Origin: Hedera helix | Taxonomy: Eukaryota; Streptophyta; Magnoliopsida; Apiales; Araliaceae | Direction: 5' to 3' | Assembly: GCA_947179155.2 (NCBI GenBank) | Contig: OX359270.1 | Coordinates: 21,919,056-21,983,055 of the forward strand | DNA: 64,000 nt | In this document: piece by piece, positions 35,857 to 48,300 of the stretch | How positions within the stretch are numbered: position 1 is the stretch's first letter | Layout of the letters: every line of letters starts with the position of its first letter | Translations under genes and position numbers: made by a program | Notes under the pieces: model-generated | What the model was told of the DNA's origin: nothing | Database searches by the model: none | Seen by the model: only the letters and a program-made list of their open reading frames with translations

Positions 35857-37266
35857 GAAATCGAGAGTGACTTAATACATTCACAATTCATTCAATGTCA
35901 AATTAATCCACTCACGATTCACGAACAAAAGAGATTCATCTCGATGTCAAGTTTCTTTAACGATAAGACATAAACACCACGACACCAGCTAAATTGCAGA
36001 ATCACGAGCTTTCCATTTTTTTATGCTTTACTGTCAAGATTTTAGTAATTCTTATATCGGAGTTAACCCCGCCGACCCGAATGGTCGAGCATTTAGCGTT
36101 TGTTACTTGTGCAGGATATGAATGGGTGTGGATAACTCAGCATGACCAACGAAGCGACTCCCCATACGAATCCTCGACAAGAACATGAGTAGAGGCTGGG
36201 GCATATTAAAGATCATGGGAATGAAAGGAGAACAGGTCTATATCAGACTCCTCATCAACGAATCTTCCCCCACGACCATCAATGGATTTTAACAAACTCA
36301 GCCTGATGCTTGCTGACATTACCTCGATACTCAAGTGAGCATATGCAAGAGCGATATAATTCCGGACGTCTGAGCTGAATCGATTAAAAGGCGAGGAAGG
36401 GCAACATGGCCGTCGGTCATCGCAACAAAGCAAATGGACTGCCTCAATCAGATGAAAATCAAGAACTATCAAAACATACGACCAACTGACAAGGGGATCA
36501 CCTAGATATCAACCCAGAATCTAGGCATAATCCTCTAGCATAAGAGGAAGTCCCTGCACCCCAAATTCAAAGACGTGACGATCTGTGAGCAGGATGAGGA
36601 GCACTGGATAAGTCGATTGGGCATTCAAAACGACAGATACAATTCCCCCAACAGAGAAACGATCAGGGGCATGCGATTCAATGAACCAACCTTGAAGTCC
36701 AGAAACTGTGCTCCCAAATAAGGCATGGCACAACTGAGTAGTCAAAAAGAACGACACGTGAAAAATTGTATCATTTGACTAAACAGGGGTCATTTCCTTC
36801 CCAGCATATCTATTGATCCAAGCATAACATCCGTGCATCCATGTATATATATCAAAATAAAAATGTGCATGAAAAGAAAATCACAGGTACGAGACTGTCG
36901 ACGACACGAATACCGGTGCCATTCATCGGAGGGACATGGCAGCGGGAAACTTGCACGTTCCAATGCGCCCAGAATCTATAGAACATAAAGGAATTGCAAA
37001 ACGACTGTCTGAAGCACCTTCAGCTAATCAACAAGGATGATAGGTCAAAGGCAACGACTGTCAAGAGAGATTTACAAGGACGAACCCCAAGAATGACAAG
37101 TCAAACCAAAAGAAGTGGCTGGCAAAAGCGATTTACGAGGACGAATCTCAGGGAGGCCCCACAAACTAATCAGGTACGCTTTCCTTTTAAATTTCCTCTG
37201 GAATTATTGCATTTTTATGATGTACAATACGATGCGAGTCCATTTAGGATAGTACATAGTGATTCC
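35526..37266 (+). other. Interior of the Tat-like element between RNA-like modules and minisatellite
   Basis: No recognised gene. A 32-base poly-A tract is at 35823-35854; an A/G-rich segment at 35538-35620 gives a spurious Lys-rich ORF. The remainder has scattered short ORFs without motifs. Confidence 0.5.
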
Positions 37267-37290
37267 GGAGATGAGACCCGGCAATTACAA
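37267..37290 (+). repeat. 24-bp direct repeat, left flank of minisatellite
   Basis: GGAGATGAGACCCGGCAATT plus ACAA. The partner at 38869-38892 has one mismatch (GAC for GAT). Confidence 0.8.
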
Positions 37291-38868
37291 AAATGACCCG
37301 TCAGTGAAAACTTGACCAAACCAAAAACGACCAGTCAAATACGATACCTGACCAAACCAAAAATGACCAGTCAGATACAAAAACTGACCGTTCAAACATG
37401 ACCAGTCAGATACGAAAACTGACCGTCCAAACATGACCCGTCAGTCAAAGGAAGCTGACCGTCCAAACATGACCCGTCAGTCAAAAGATACTGACCGTCC
37501 AACATGACCCGTCAGTCAAAAGATACTGACCATCCAAACATGACCCGTCAGTCAAAAGATACTGACCAACTCAAAAATGACCCGTCAGTCAAAAGAACTG
37601 ACCGTCCAAAATGACCCGTCAGTCAAAGGAAACTGACCGTCCAAACATGACCCGTCAGTCAAAAGAAACTGACCGTCCAAACATGACCCGTCAGTCAAAG
37701 GAAACTGACCGTCCAAACATGACCCGTCAGTCAAAAGAACTGACCGTCCAACATGACCCGTCAGTCAAAGGAAACTGACCGTCCAAACATGACCCGTCAG
37801 TCAAAAGAACTGACCGTCCAACATGACCCGCCAGTCAAAAGAGCTGACCGTCCAAAATGACCCGTCAGTGAAAACCCCTGACCGTCCAAACATGACCCGT
37901 CAGAAACAATACCTGACCGTCCAAAATGACCCGTCAGTGAAAACCCCTGACCGTCCAAACATGACCCGTCAGTGAAAACCCTGACCGTCCAAAACGACCC
38001 GCCAGATACGAGACCTGACCAATTCAAAACGACCCGTCAGATACGAGACCTGACCAATTCAAAACTACCCGTCAGATACGAGACCTGACCATTTCAAAAA
38101 CGACCGTCAGATACGAGACCTGACCATTTCAAAAACGACCAGTCAGATACGAGACCTGACCAATTGAAAAACGACCCGTCAGATACGATACCTGACCAAT
38201 TGAAAAAACGACCCGTCAGATACGAGACCTGACCAATTCAAAACTACCCGTCAGATACGAGACCTGACCATTTCAAAAACGACCAGTCAGAAACGATACC
38301 TGACCAATTCAAACGACCCGTCAGATACGATACCTGACCAATTGAAAAACGACCCGTCAGATACGATACCTGACCAATTGAAAAAACGACCCGTCAGATA
38401 CGATACCTGACCAATTGAAAAAACGACCCGTCAGATACGAGACCTGACCAATTCAAAACTACCCGTCAGATACGAGACCTGACCATTTCAAAAACGACCA
38501 GTCAGAAACGATACCTGACCAATTCAAAAACGGCCCGTCAGAGACTATACCTGACCAATTGAAAAAAAAAAAACGACCGTCAGATACGAGACCTGACCAA
38601 TTCAAAACGACCCGTCAGATACGAGACCTGACCAATTCAAAACTACCCGTCAGATACGAGACCTGACCATTTCAAAAACGACCAGTCAGAAATGATACCT
38701 GACCAATTCAAAAACGGCCCGTCAGAGACTATACCTGACCAACCAAAAAACGACCCGTCAGATACGAGACCTGACCATTTCAAAAACGACCAGTCAGAAA
38801 TGATACCTGACCAATTCAAAAACGACCCGTCAGAAACGATACCTGACCGTCACAAAAAATGACCCGTC
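37291..38868 (+). repeat. Minisatellite of ~35-bp units (two monomer types)
   Basis: About 40 or more tandem units. Left half (to ~38000): units built on CTGACCGTCCAAACATGAC followed by CCGTCAGTCAAAAGAA, period 33-37 bp. Right half: units built on ACGACCCGTCAGATACGAGA followed by CCTGACCAATTCAAAA, period about 36 bp, with a few alternating sub-variants. Each unit carries an imperfect inversion (CTGAC.G...C.GTCAG). The array lies just upstream of the 3' LTR, the hypervariable 3' region of plant LTR elements that is known to spawn satellites. It is flanked by a 24-bp direct repeat. Confidence 0.92.
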
Positions 38869-38892
38869 GGAGACGAGACCCGGCAATTACAA
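38869..38892 (+). repeat. 24-bp direct repeat, right flank of minisatellite
   Basis: GGAGACGAGACCCGGCAATT plus ACAA, partner of 37267-37290. Confidence 0.8.
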
Positions 38893-39026
38893 GATAACTT
38901 GTTAGACACTAAACCCATACGATCCGTTGGCAAAGAATCCGACGATGACGATACGACCCGTTGGCAAAAGATCCGACGATGACAATGCGGTAACCGTTGG
39001 GGAAAGATCCGACGATGACCAAAACA

Positions 39027-39130
39027 ATGCGATGCGATGCGATGTGCGATGCGATGCGATGCGATGTGCGATGCGATGCGACGAGCGATGCGATGCGATG
39101 CGATGTGCGATGCGATGCGATATGCGATAT
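39027..39130 (+). repeat. (GCGAT)n tract
   Basis: Pentamer GCGAT in runs of two to four, separated by GTGCGAT and similar variants. It is preceded by three copies of 'ccgttggSaaagatccgacgatgac' words at 38927-39018. The ORFs over this tract on both strands are low-complexity artefacts. Confidence 0.88.
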
Positions 39131-39443
39131 GCGATACATCATATGAGAAGCAGTGCGATATGTGATTTCATATGCGATGTAATGCGATTTTGATTTAGTA
39201 AGATAAGCGATTTGATATTTAAATATGCAATATGCGTTAAGCAAGAGAAAAATAGTTTTGGCGAATATGCGATGCGAGTCCATTTGAGGCAGTAACCGGT
39301 AATATTAGTGTTGCATCATTAACCTGTATATGTTGCATCAATGATATATATGTTGCATCATTAAAATATGTGCTGCCATCATCATGCATTGGGTGCCTAC
39401 TTCTTTATCATGTTCATTTCATATGACATTACATAAACATGAT

Positions 39444-39456
39444 AAAGAGGGGCAGC
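39444..39456 (+). other. Polypurine tract of the Tat-like element
   Basis: AAAGAGGGGCAGC lies directly before the 3' LTR and fits the plus-strand primer position. Confidence 0.75.
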
Positions 39457-41617
39457 TGTAGACACCCAAATTTTGCACTTTTGCACTAACCCTGACAGGA
39501 GGGCAGAATCGTCATTTGACCCGACGAGCGAAAAGGAAGGTGGACCCCAACATCAAGCCACCCCAGCGATTTACGGTCAAAGCCGCCACAACGGACAACG
39601 AACATCCGGTCACTTGAGGCAAGTCGAACAGTTGATCCAGAAAAACCTGAGCCGACCACAAAAGACGACTGATGGCCACTCCGCTTACGATGTTCGGGGG
39701 TCTCGCTCCCCGGTGAGCGAGCGGCTGCCCAGCTCGCCGGTGAGCTGGCGGGGGTGGAAAGGGGGCAGCGCCCCCTGGAAGCCAAGCACAATTATTAAAT
39801 ACAGCCTTCCAAAATAATACCGCAGAAATTGGCGAATTAAGACCGCGTGGCACGAAAATCGAGAAAAGCAAGCCAGACAGCCGCGGATGCATCTGCGGCC
39901 AAACGACTTTCGAGGTTCGCACGGCTCGAGGAGACGGCACACGGCAGCCGAGGAAGCGGCGTGCCGCCCAGCCGCAGATGGATCTGCGGCCAGCCGCAGA
40001 TGCATCTGCGGCTGCCTGGAAATGGCTATAGATCGCCATTTCCACCCGAGAGCTGAAGAGGAGAGGAGGAGTTTTGAAGGTTTTAGAGAGATAAAAATGG
40101 CGGAATAGAGAGAGAAACCTTCGGGTTTGTGAGAGAAATGTGAGGATTTGTCTCATTTTGTTCAATCTTCCCACATCATATTGTATCCTATATCCGATTT
40201 GAGGGCTAGTGTGTTATATCCATCAATATCAAGGCAATAATCTCGATCTCTCTTAGTATTGGTGCATGTTTTGTAGATTTATTAGATTTAATCTTTTATC
40301 TTGTTTTAGTGCTTTAATATTTTGTAAATATTTGTTTATTTGTGCATTTGTTGGGTGGATCTTCTGTGGATCCGAAAATATTTGGTGCATTGCGTTTTCA
40401 ATAGTTTGATTTAGTGTATTTGGAAGTTAGATCCAATGTAGTCAATATATTGTAGATCTATGGATTAGGGACGGTTAGAGAGGATTTATGGTGGATTAAA
40501 TCTCCTCCTAACCTCCCGATGATATCCTTTTAGTTTATTTGTTAGCATTTACGTAGGTAGCGATTGCGATGCGCTTTTATTGTAAATATGTAACTTTTCG
40601 GGCCTTAAAGCGATGTCGGATCAAAAATCGGGTTTAAGGCCCCGTAATAATGAAATGTGCGATTGTGGGCGTTTGGGGTTATTCGGATGGCTTACATGCC
40701 CGTGAATAGCCGCAACGTTATTTTGATGCTTGGTTTTCCCTTTTGACACGAGAAAACGATTTTGGAATGAAATGGTAAAGATTTTTATAAAATCAAACAA
40801 ATTAGGATATTAGATCCACGAGGATTAAAATTAAGAGTTTTGGCGAACTTAAATCCATGTTTGGCAAAAAGGCTTCATTTGGTTCCAAAAGGTCTTAAAA
40901 AACGATTTCGCAAATAAATAAATGTTTTCATTAAACTTTGTGCATAGGGTTAAAGAGTTCTAGAAGTTGCCCTCGTTTTATTTATATTTACTGTTAGAAG
41001 GCAATGTATAGTCTCGATTCCTATTTGACAAAAGTTTAAAAAACTATTGTTTTCTAAAAAGACATCTAATAAAAGCCTCATCGTTTTCGAAATTAAAATT
41101 AATCTTTCTTCTAACAAACGAAGCCTCGTCATTTGGGTCAAAAGACGTTAAAACGCTTTCCAGATAAAGCACATTTGCCATACAAAAATCCAAACAAAAT
41201 TCACCACAAGCATTCACCTAAGCACACACGCACACACACGCAACTCACACATTTTTGGATTTAAAAGGATAGGAAAACATCAAGATAGCGGTAACCGTGT
41301 TTTACGGAAGTCGGGGGTGCCTAACCTTCCCCTCGCTTAAGCAAGCCCCCGAACTCTATGAATCTCGGTTTGCGGACCAATTAACTCGGAGTCACATATG
41401 AGCCAGCGATTACGAAAACAAACTCGGATGAGTTGGTACATCCATTTCAAATATACCAACTGGCGACTCTGGTCAATTGGCTCATAAAAATCGATCTTTC
41501 AAAACCCGTCGACATTAAGCCGACCCTTTTCAAAATCACATTTAAATCAAAAGGCTAAAATTGGAAAGGGACATTTTAATAATAAAAAACGAGACGACGA
41601 AAATCCCGGCGTCGACA
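39457..41617 (+). repeat. 3' LTR of the Tat-like element (2161 bp)
   Basis: Near-identical to the 5' LTR. The main difference is an extra segment near 39952-40035 with additional copies of the palindromic word CCGCAGATGSATCTGCGG, making this LTR 51 bp longer overall. It has a slightly shortened 'gggggtgcctaacc' region near 41310-41330. The internal PBS-like TGGCGACTCTGG is at 41461-41472. Confidence 0.92.
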
Positions 41618-41660
<43 letters not shown>

Positions 41661-42201
41661 GTCAGTACTTGGGATTTGCCCGTTGGATTGTTACCGTTAC
41701 TTTAAATAGCCAAGGATGCATGTCAACGTTGAATTCTTTTGACTTCAAAACCTTATCTATTGGACCACAAGATGTCATTTTCGACCGTACTATATTTGGT
41801 GCAATAACAAACACGTGTCTTTTTCTTTGTATAGCTAGTTGTTAAGAAATATGTTTTGCCTCTTTGTCTTTATCGCTAACTCATACTAGATAAGATCATT
41901 TTTAAATAACATAAGTCAATGTTGTATGATCTTTGCCATCAACCTTCTACTACTTGTCAAACCTCTGCACTCTACGAAATTGGTCATTTTTGCCTTCAGT
42001 GTGCAATCGTAAAGTTGGTTTTTAGATTGTTAAAAGTCCTTACTCAACGATATTCACTTTATGTTTTTCGGTGACTTCTACGATATAACTCTACGATTCA
42101 ACCTTTGACTAAATGGTCTCAAAGTACTTTCCAATAGATTTGATTGTCTTCACTCTATGATCGTAGAGTTAATCCATCTTTCACTTAATGAAATACTCTA
42201 A
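41618..42201. other. (ATT)n microsatellite remainder and intergenic sequence
   Basis: (ATT)n continues to about 41660, then unique AT-rich sequence. A 94-codon ORF spans the LTR end and microsatellite and is not a gene. Nothing else recognised. Confidence 0.6.
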
Positions 42202-42518
42202 TGCTGCATTTGGATTGAAAGAATAGAATGGAGGATCGAATGAAATAATTTTAAGGTATTTCAAGCATATGTTTGTTTGTTGAGGGGGGGGGGGGGGGGA
42301 GGGTGTGGTGTAATATGACTGGTAAAATTATCACACATATTTATTCCATTGAAAATAATGTTATTCCACCACCTCTTACATAGAATAAAAATCAAAGTAA
42401 TTGAATGAATTTTTATTTTTATTTCATTGGAATGGTTTATCCTCTAAAATGATTATCAAATACACTACTTTTAATTATATTCCTTCTTCCATCACATTCC
42501 CTCAATCCAAATATAGCA
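42202..42518. mobile_element. Tourist-like (PIF/Harbinger) MITE, 317 bp
   Basis: Inverted ends TGCTGCATTTGGATTGAAAG and, reverse-complemented, TGCTATATTTGGATTGAGGG are flanked by TAA on both sides (42199-42201, 42519-42521). The 3-bp TAA duplication and size fit Tourist MITEs. It holds an uninterrupted G run of about 17 bases (42284-42300). Confidence 0.78.
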
Positions 42519-43690
42519 TAAGTCTTCTGAGCATCTCCAGTTATACTAATTACATGGCTTTACACTACGATCATCAATCTATCTAACAAGTTAGATACTT
42601 AACTAAATTCTTTTACAAAGATTTTCATTAAATACTTTACAAAACTTACTTTTTTTTATAAATATACATTATTGATCGATCATCATCAAATTCAAATGGG
42701 GTAAATATAAATGCAAATACTAACAAATACAACATATGTTCGCAATTTCTACATATAAATTAGGTATAAATTCTAATTTTTTTGCAACACAAGATGACAC
42801 CGCTAATATATATACCAGATGAAATTTCTCATCATGCTCCTCAAATATCACATATGTGTTACGAATGTTAGTCCTATTAGGAATAAATTTGGTATAGGGT
42901 AATTGAAATTTTCAAATACCATCCCAAGATAAAAGGAATAACACATGAGATGCAAATGTAGGGCTAGGATTAAATATATTTAGTAAGTATATATTGAAGG
43001 TTAGGATTCATTTTCAGAATGCAATGTAGTGGTTAAGCCTTTAAAATGTTGTCTTGTACTAAAAATTATCTAATTGAATATCAAAATATCAATTTTCCAA
43101 CCTCTTCTTCTTCTTCTATTCTCCCTCAAATTCTTTCAAGTCGAGCTAAGAGACTCTAAATCTTAGCAACAATGCGATGGATTAGGTGATCATATTTGTA
43201 ATATCGAGACCTGGTTTGGTCGTATAACCTTATTGTGCGTAATGCGCGAGTGATTTAATAATAACGAATTTTAAGAGAAATCAAATTAAAGATCATTGAT
43301 TAAAAGTCAGAAATTGAGTGTAATTAGGGTTTATGTGGACGTGAGTGATCCATTGTCTTAATTTGATGAATCAAAGTTCTAAATGGTAGAAAAAATGTTG
43401 TGAATGACATTAATGCTCTAAAGGGGTTAGAGTGCAACATGAGTTCAAAGTAGAATTAGATGGAAAAAAAAATTGATTGTTGTGACCCAAATGTTGAATT
43501 TAGTAATAGTTGACAATAATATCGATGGAGGCAATTTTTGGAAAAAAATAATAAGATATCATGTTTAAGAATTCCATCTTTAGAAACCTTATATTATAGG
43601 AAGGTTGAGATATTTTAATTTCAAAATTATTTCTTTCTCAACTGAAACACATTGGAAGGAGGAGTTGGGGGTGACCGCAGATGGTGGCTA
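42519..43690. other. Intergenic sequence, possible LTR fragment at right
   Basis: No gene seen. From 43196 the sequence begins TGTAATATCGAGACCTGG, a start resembling those of the solo LTRs, and runs ~490 bp to the copia LTR at 43691; it may be a truncated LTR of that broad type. Confidence in this is low. Confidence 0.35.
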
Positions 43691-45376
43691 TGTTGGTTTA
43701 CAAAAACATAACATACATATAATCAAATTATATAAGCACAATGGAAGTAAGCAAAATCATATTTTAAAATTTTTCTACAAATTAATATTCAGGATCTTTC
43801 TTATGCAATTATTATTAATTGAGAAAGGATAAAAGATTTATAAATTTGTAGAACCAAACTTTCACAAGTACAAGTTCAACTCCCTTTAATCCTTTGCGTT
43901 CTTCTTCAAATTCACCGCTTAGAATCAACGTCAACTCCCCAAGTGTGAAATCTCTAAAGGTGATCCACCAAGAGATCCATGAAATAAAGAAGTGAATTTT
44001 AGTTTCTCCAAACCATGGGTGGCTAGCCGAAATTATCGCTCTCTCTAAAACTCCTTAGATGTAAAGAATTATAAAGTACTCTATCAATTCTTATGAAAGA
44101 GTGTGTAACCTAAATCTATGATAAGACTTCTCTTATTTATAGATATAGACAACTCTCCTAAACTATTTAGGATTAGGGTTTTAATTTAACTCTCAATCTA
44201 ATTAGGAACTAAATTAATTAATTATTATTCCTAATCCATTTAGAACTTAATTATTTAATATGAGAATACTTCTTATTAATTAATTCATAAACCATTTAGG
44301 AACTAAATTAATTATTATAATAATTACAATTCATAAACCATTTAGGAACTTAATTATTTAATATGATAATACTATTATTTATTAATTAATTCCTAAACTA
44401 TCTAGGAGCTAAATAATAATAGTAATAGTAATAATAATAATACTCCTCTTATTAATTTGTCATTAGTATTTCTAAAATACTAAATTATAAATATTAAGTT
44501 ATTTAATTTATTCTATCACTATAGTATAAATTAAATATACTTAATTTATTATTATGATTATGCCATCCACTTCTAAAATAAATATTACTCTTTTATGTTG
44601 TGACCTTTTAGGTTCTCCATATTAAACCGGTTGTAGAATAAATTAATTAGAACCTTTCTAGTCTTATTTATATATAAATAAATTAAACCATTTAATTTAT
44701 TAATAAATAATATTTATTCTTACATTAAGGGTAAGCCCCCTTAGCGATTAATCAACATTCTAGATAATATGGATTTCAACATTTGAAAGTAAAAGAATCT
44801 TTCAGCAAATAATTACCGTATAATTCAATCTTTCTACCACATAAGGTCTCAATCAAATATAAGATATGAAATTTCTGTCAAGTTTTATTTATTTGATCAT
44901 ACGCATTTCAATTCACAAATGCACAGCTTTAGTTAATGTGAATTATAAACTTCTTTCTAATTCCATTTAATCCTGGTCAGGAATTTTTGAGTTGTCACTT
45001 ATTGAATCGCATAGGATATTCTCTCTCTTTATTGAAAGTGGTAGATCTTGTGTTGATTAGTCACTTATCTCTATGTGTACCTTATTATACACAAGCATAT
45101 CATTTGATATACCAACATGCCTTGAGAAATATATCAAAGTATAACTTAGTACACACAAAATACTATGATAATCTCAAGTCTAATGATCACTTCTATGACT
45201 ATCACATAAGGAACTCCTATTGACAGACAAGTAAAAACTCCATTAAGTATTCCTTGAGCTAGTCATGTTCAGTGAACTTATTCGCTAATAAGCACCTACA
45301 TACTTGTTTTAGTGTCTATATACAAATGATTATGAGATCAATCATCCTCTTCATAAGAGCAAACACAATATGTACT
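43691..45376 (-). mobile_element. Inverted, truncated copia LTR (part 1)
   Basis: Reverse complement of the LTR at 2981-4921: it begins TGTTGGTTTAC (complement of the LTR end) and follows that LTR back to about its base 3233. It is then cut by solo LTR 3 and resumes at 49581-49677. The last ~160 bases of the LTR's 5' end are missing. Landmarks such as 'aaaccatgggtgg', 'taaaccatttaggaact' and 'gggtaagccccctta' are shared. Confidence 0.85.
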
Positions 45377-48300
45377 TGTAACGGCCTGAGATCCCACCTT
45401 CCTTAATTAAGTCCAATTATATCTGGATTACATAGTGATTAACTTAAAACCTTATTAACCGGGATTCCGTGCGTTAAACTTAACCTTTAACATTTGAAAA
45501 CATTGACTTGACCATAAATGCGGTTCATATTTTTTTTTTAAACTTTATCTTATTTAACTTATCTGTCTCAGGATCGCAACGTTCACTTACCTTACATTAA
45601 ACTTAGGTCAAACAATTACCAATGGTGACCGAGTCTATTTCATTTCATAATCATATATATTATTATGATTTAACCTGTCAACAAAATTTCGCCATGATCT
45701 ATTCGTTTAAGGCCCTATTTATATATGCCTGTTCATGTTCATAAATACCTGTACACATCTATATCATACATATCCTGATTCATACATCTGTACCATACAT
45801 GCGAGTTTCATTATATCCATACTCGACTTACGTCATTATTACAATCATACAGCCTCATTACCACTTCTACTTTAAATAATACATAAATGCTCATTAGCTA
45901 TATGGATATACAAACCATACATTCTTTTCTATGATTTAGGTTTAACATTTAAAACCAAACTGTTACATGATTCCTTCAATACAAATGTACATATATCAAA
46001 TTTGTTCACGCTTATCCATGCAATCACATTATGTTACCTTAGCTTCACCGGAACCTCCGGCCTTCTCGTACTTTACCTGAAATGTTAGTCATAACAAGGA
46101 TGAGCACATAGGCTCAGCAAGTTAATCAGATAACACCTTACATACTTACAGTTTATATCCATGCGTTATGCATCCTTTACTTTAACATGATATGCTTAAT
46201 GTCACGTAATTCATCTAGCAATTAAACCATATAGTTGCACATTGGGCACATTACAACTCATTTACTATTACGTAGTTTACATAGAACATCTATAACACTT
46301 AAGTCTGAAGAACTTGCCTGGTCTGCATTATTTTACTTAACCTTTATTGCCTCGCTTGGCCTTTCTATCCTTCATTGCATTGGGTTGCTACTTCGAGCGC
46401 TATCTGAAAACACACAATCTATATTCATCATTATAGGATCATAAACTCATTTAACTTGTCAAACTTAATTCATAATTACTCGACCATTCGTCTCTAATCA
46501 TATTACATTTGATGTATTATACCTTACATAGGTTAATAATACATCCTAGCTCGTTCCCAACCTTTTTCATAACTTATATCATGACTCGGCTTAGCTTTAG
46601 GCATGTTATATTATGTCATTCATTATCTCATTATACCTTAACACCCTTTACATAGTCCATTTTTATCAATCTAGGGTTTACATAACTTATCTCCATCATT
46701 TAGTATCAAAACATTTTATTTCGGGTCAAAAATATCATTTTTTTGAAATCTGGCAACCGCGGCCCCAGCCGGATTTTGGCCTAAGAAACCACGGCCCCGG
46801 CCGTGACCTCTCAGCCAAACTTGGCCCCGGCCGTGGTTTTGCCTACAAAACCATGGCCCCGGCCGTGGTCCACTTTTCTGCCAAAAACTGAAATTTTGAT
46901 TTTCTCTCCTGCTTTGCTGATTTTTAATTCTTTAACCATACATCCAATTGACACCAAATTTGGTACACATGTAGACCTCATACCATAGTATTTTATAAAA
47001 TTTTCATTTGGCTCCTCAAAATCATAGATACACTAGCCCGTAGGAGGGCTGTTCACACAATTTCCAGACTTAGAAATTTTCTGAACTTCCAAAATTCAAC
47101 TTTTGCAACTTTGTGACTTTTGGCCATAAGCTTTAAAACTTCATTCTAACACTTAACATACTTCATATAACTTGCATATGACATGTTCCAACTTTCAAAA
47201 CCATAAAATTTTGCACGAGGCGACAATTGTCCGTTAAAATCCATTTCGAATCGAAACGATCGATTTCGATCGTTCGAATCGCCATTTCGCTCAAATTGAA
47301 ATCCGTTGATTACCAAATCGACTCTAACATGTGTATTATCATAAAACTTAAGTGTTTGGCCTCATTTCACCTTTAATTCCTCAAAATTTGTCAAAAATCA
47401 CCTTTTGGTTGGATTTTCACTAACTTTTCCAAAATTTTCATTTTTCAAACTTAAACTTAAGTTCTAATCCTCGACTCCTTGTTATGCCAATTGCTTCTAA
47501 CATGTACTATAGCACATATAGCACATATATAACTTGTACGAGACTTCAAAACGTTTATTACTTTCATTTGAATTCATTTTTCCAAAATAACTCACTTTAG
47601 GCGTCGGCGAACATTTTAAATCGTTTAAAAACCACAATTGTCGCCATTGACACCAAATAACTTTCAAATCAACTTGAGCACATGTATTTATCCAAAACTT
47701 GACTTCTTGGCCTCATTTAATCATCAATTGTACAAAATAGCCTAAAATCTCATATAAGTAGGATTTTTGTCAACTTTACAAAACTCAACTCTTAAACCCC
47801 CTTTGAATCTTTACACTTTATGCACATATACATTAACACTTACACATATTGCAACTTTAAGTATTCACATAACTTCTATACGTATCTTCCAAGTCACTTT
47901 ACAAATTATTACGTTGTCTACACAAAAAGTATAGCCTAATATTCAATCTTTCCCTTAAAATTTATAATTTTCAACCTTTCATGAGCTTTTTATGCTTTCT
48001 AACATGAAATATCACATGAATCAAATATGTTCAACCTTTCTATCTAGGTTTTCATCAAATTTAGCAGCATATAACACTTGATCATGCCTCAATCATGATT
48101 TCTAGCTTATAAATTTATATAAACAGTACACCACCTTTAGTTTACTACCTTAGAGTCTAGGGCTTCATCACATCCAATACATAATTCACCTAAACTTTAT
48201 ACTCAAACCTTATTTTGCAAGAATCCATGCATGGCTATACTCCAATTAACATTTAATCATATAAATATCAACTTTTAAGGCTTAAACATAGTTATACCTT

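Larger units (their letters stand above)
29873..41617 (+). mobile_element. Complete non-autonomous Tat-like Ty3/gypsy element (11.7 kb)
   Basis: Two near-identical LTRs (29873-31982 and 39457-41617) flank a PBS, an interior of about 7.5 kb and a polypurine tract. The flanking 5 bases are ATTAT on both sides, though these lie in an (ATT)n tract and are weak as proof. The interior holds a decayed gag with a gag-style Cys/His remnant, poly-A tracts, a tandem RNA-like module, a large minisatellite and (GCGAT)n. No protease, RT, RNase H or integrase was found, so mobility must have depended on another element. By eye the LTRs differ by about five substitutions plus short indels and one repeat-number change, pointing to a recent insertion. 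Confidence 0.88.

Noticed and set aside
37291..38868. Regularly spaced repeats resembling a CRISPR array
   Set aside because: The 'spacers' are themselves repeats, units vary in length, and the array lies inside a plant retrotransposon just before its 3' LTR. It is a minisatellite.
38909..39283. 124-codon minus and 88-codon plus ORFs rich in repeated dipeptides
   Set aside because: Both are translations of the (GCGAT)n tract.
39512..40174. 220-codon minus-strand ORF in the 3' LTR (and its 202-codon counterpart at 29928-30536)
   Set aside because: It lies in LTR sequence, no domain is recognisable, and the length changes with the palindrome copy number. Likely a by-product of the GC-rich LTR.
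42284..42300. G run as a functional G-quadruplex
   Set aside because: A single homopolymer inside a Tourist MITE. It could be slippage or an assembly artefact, and nothing else supports a function.
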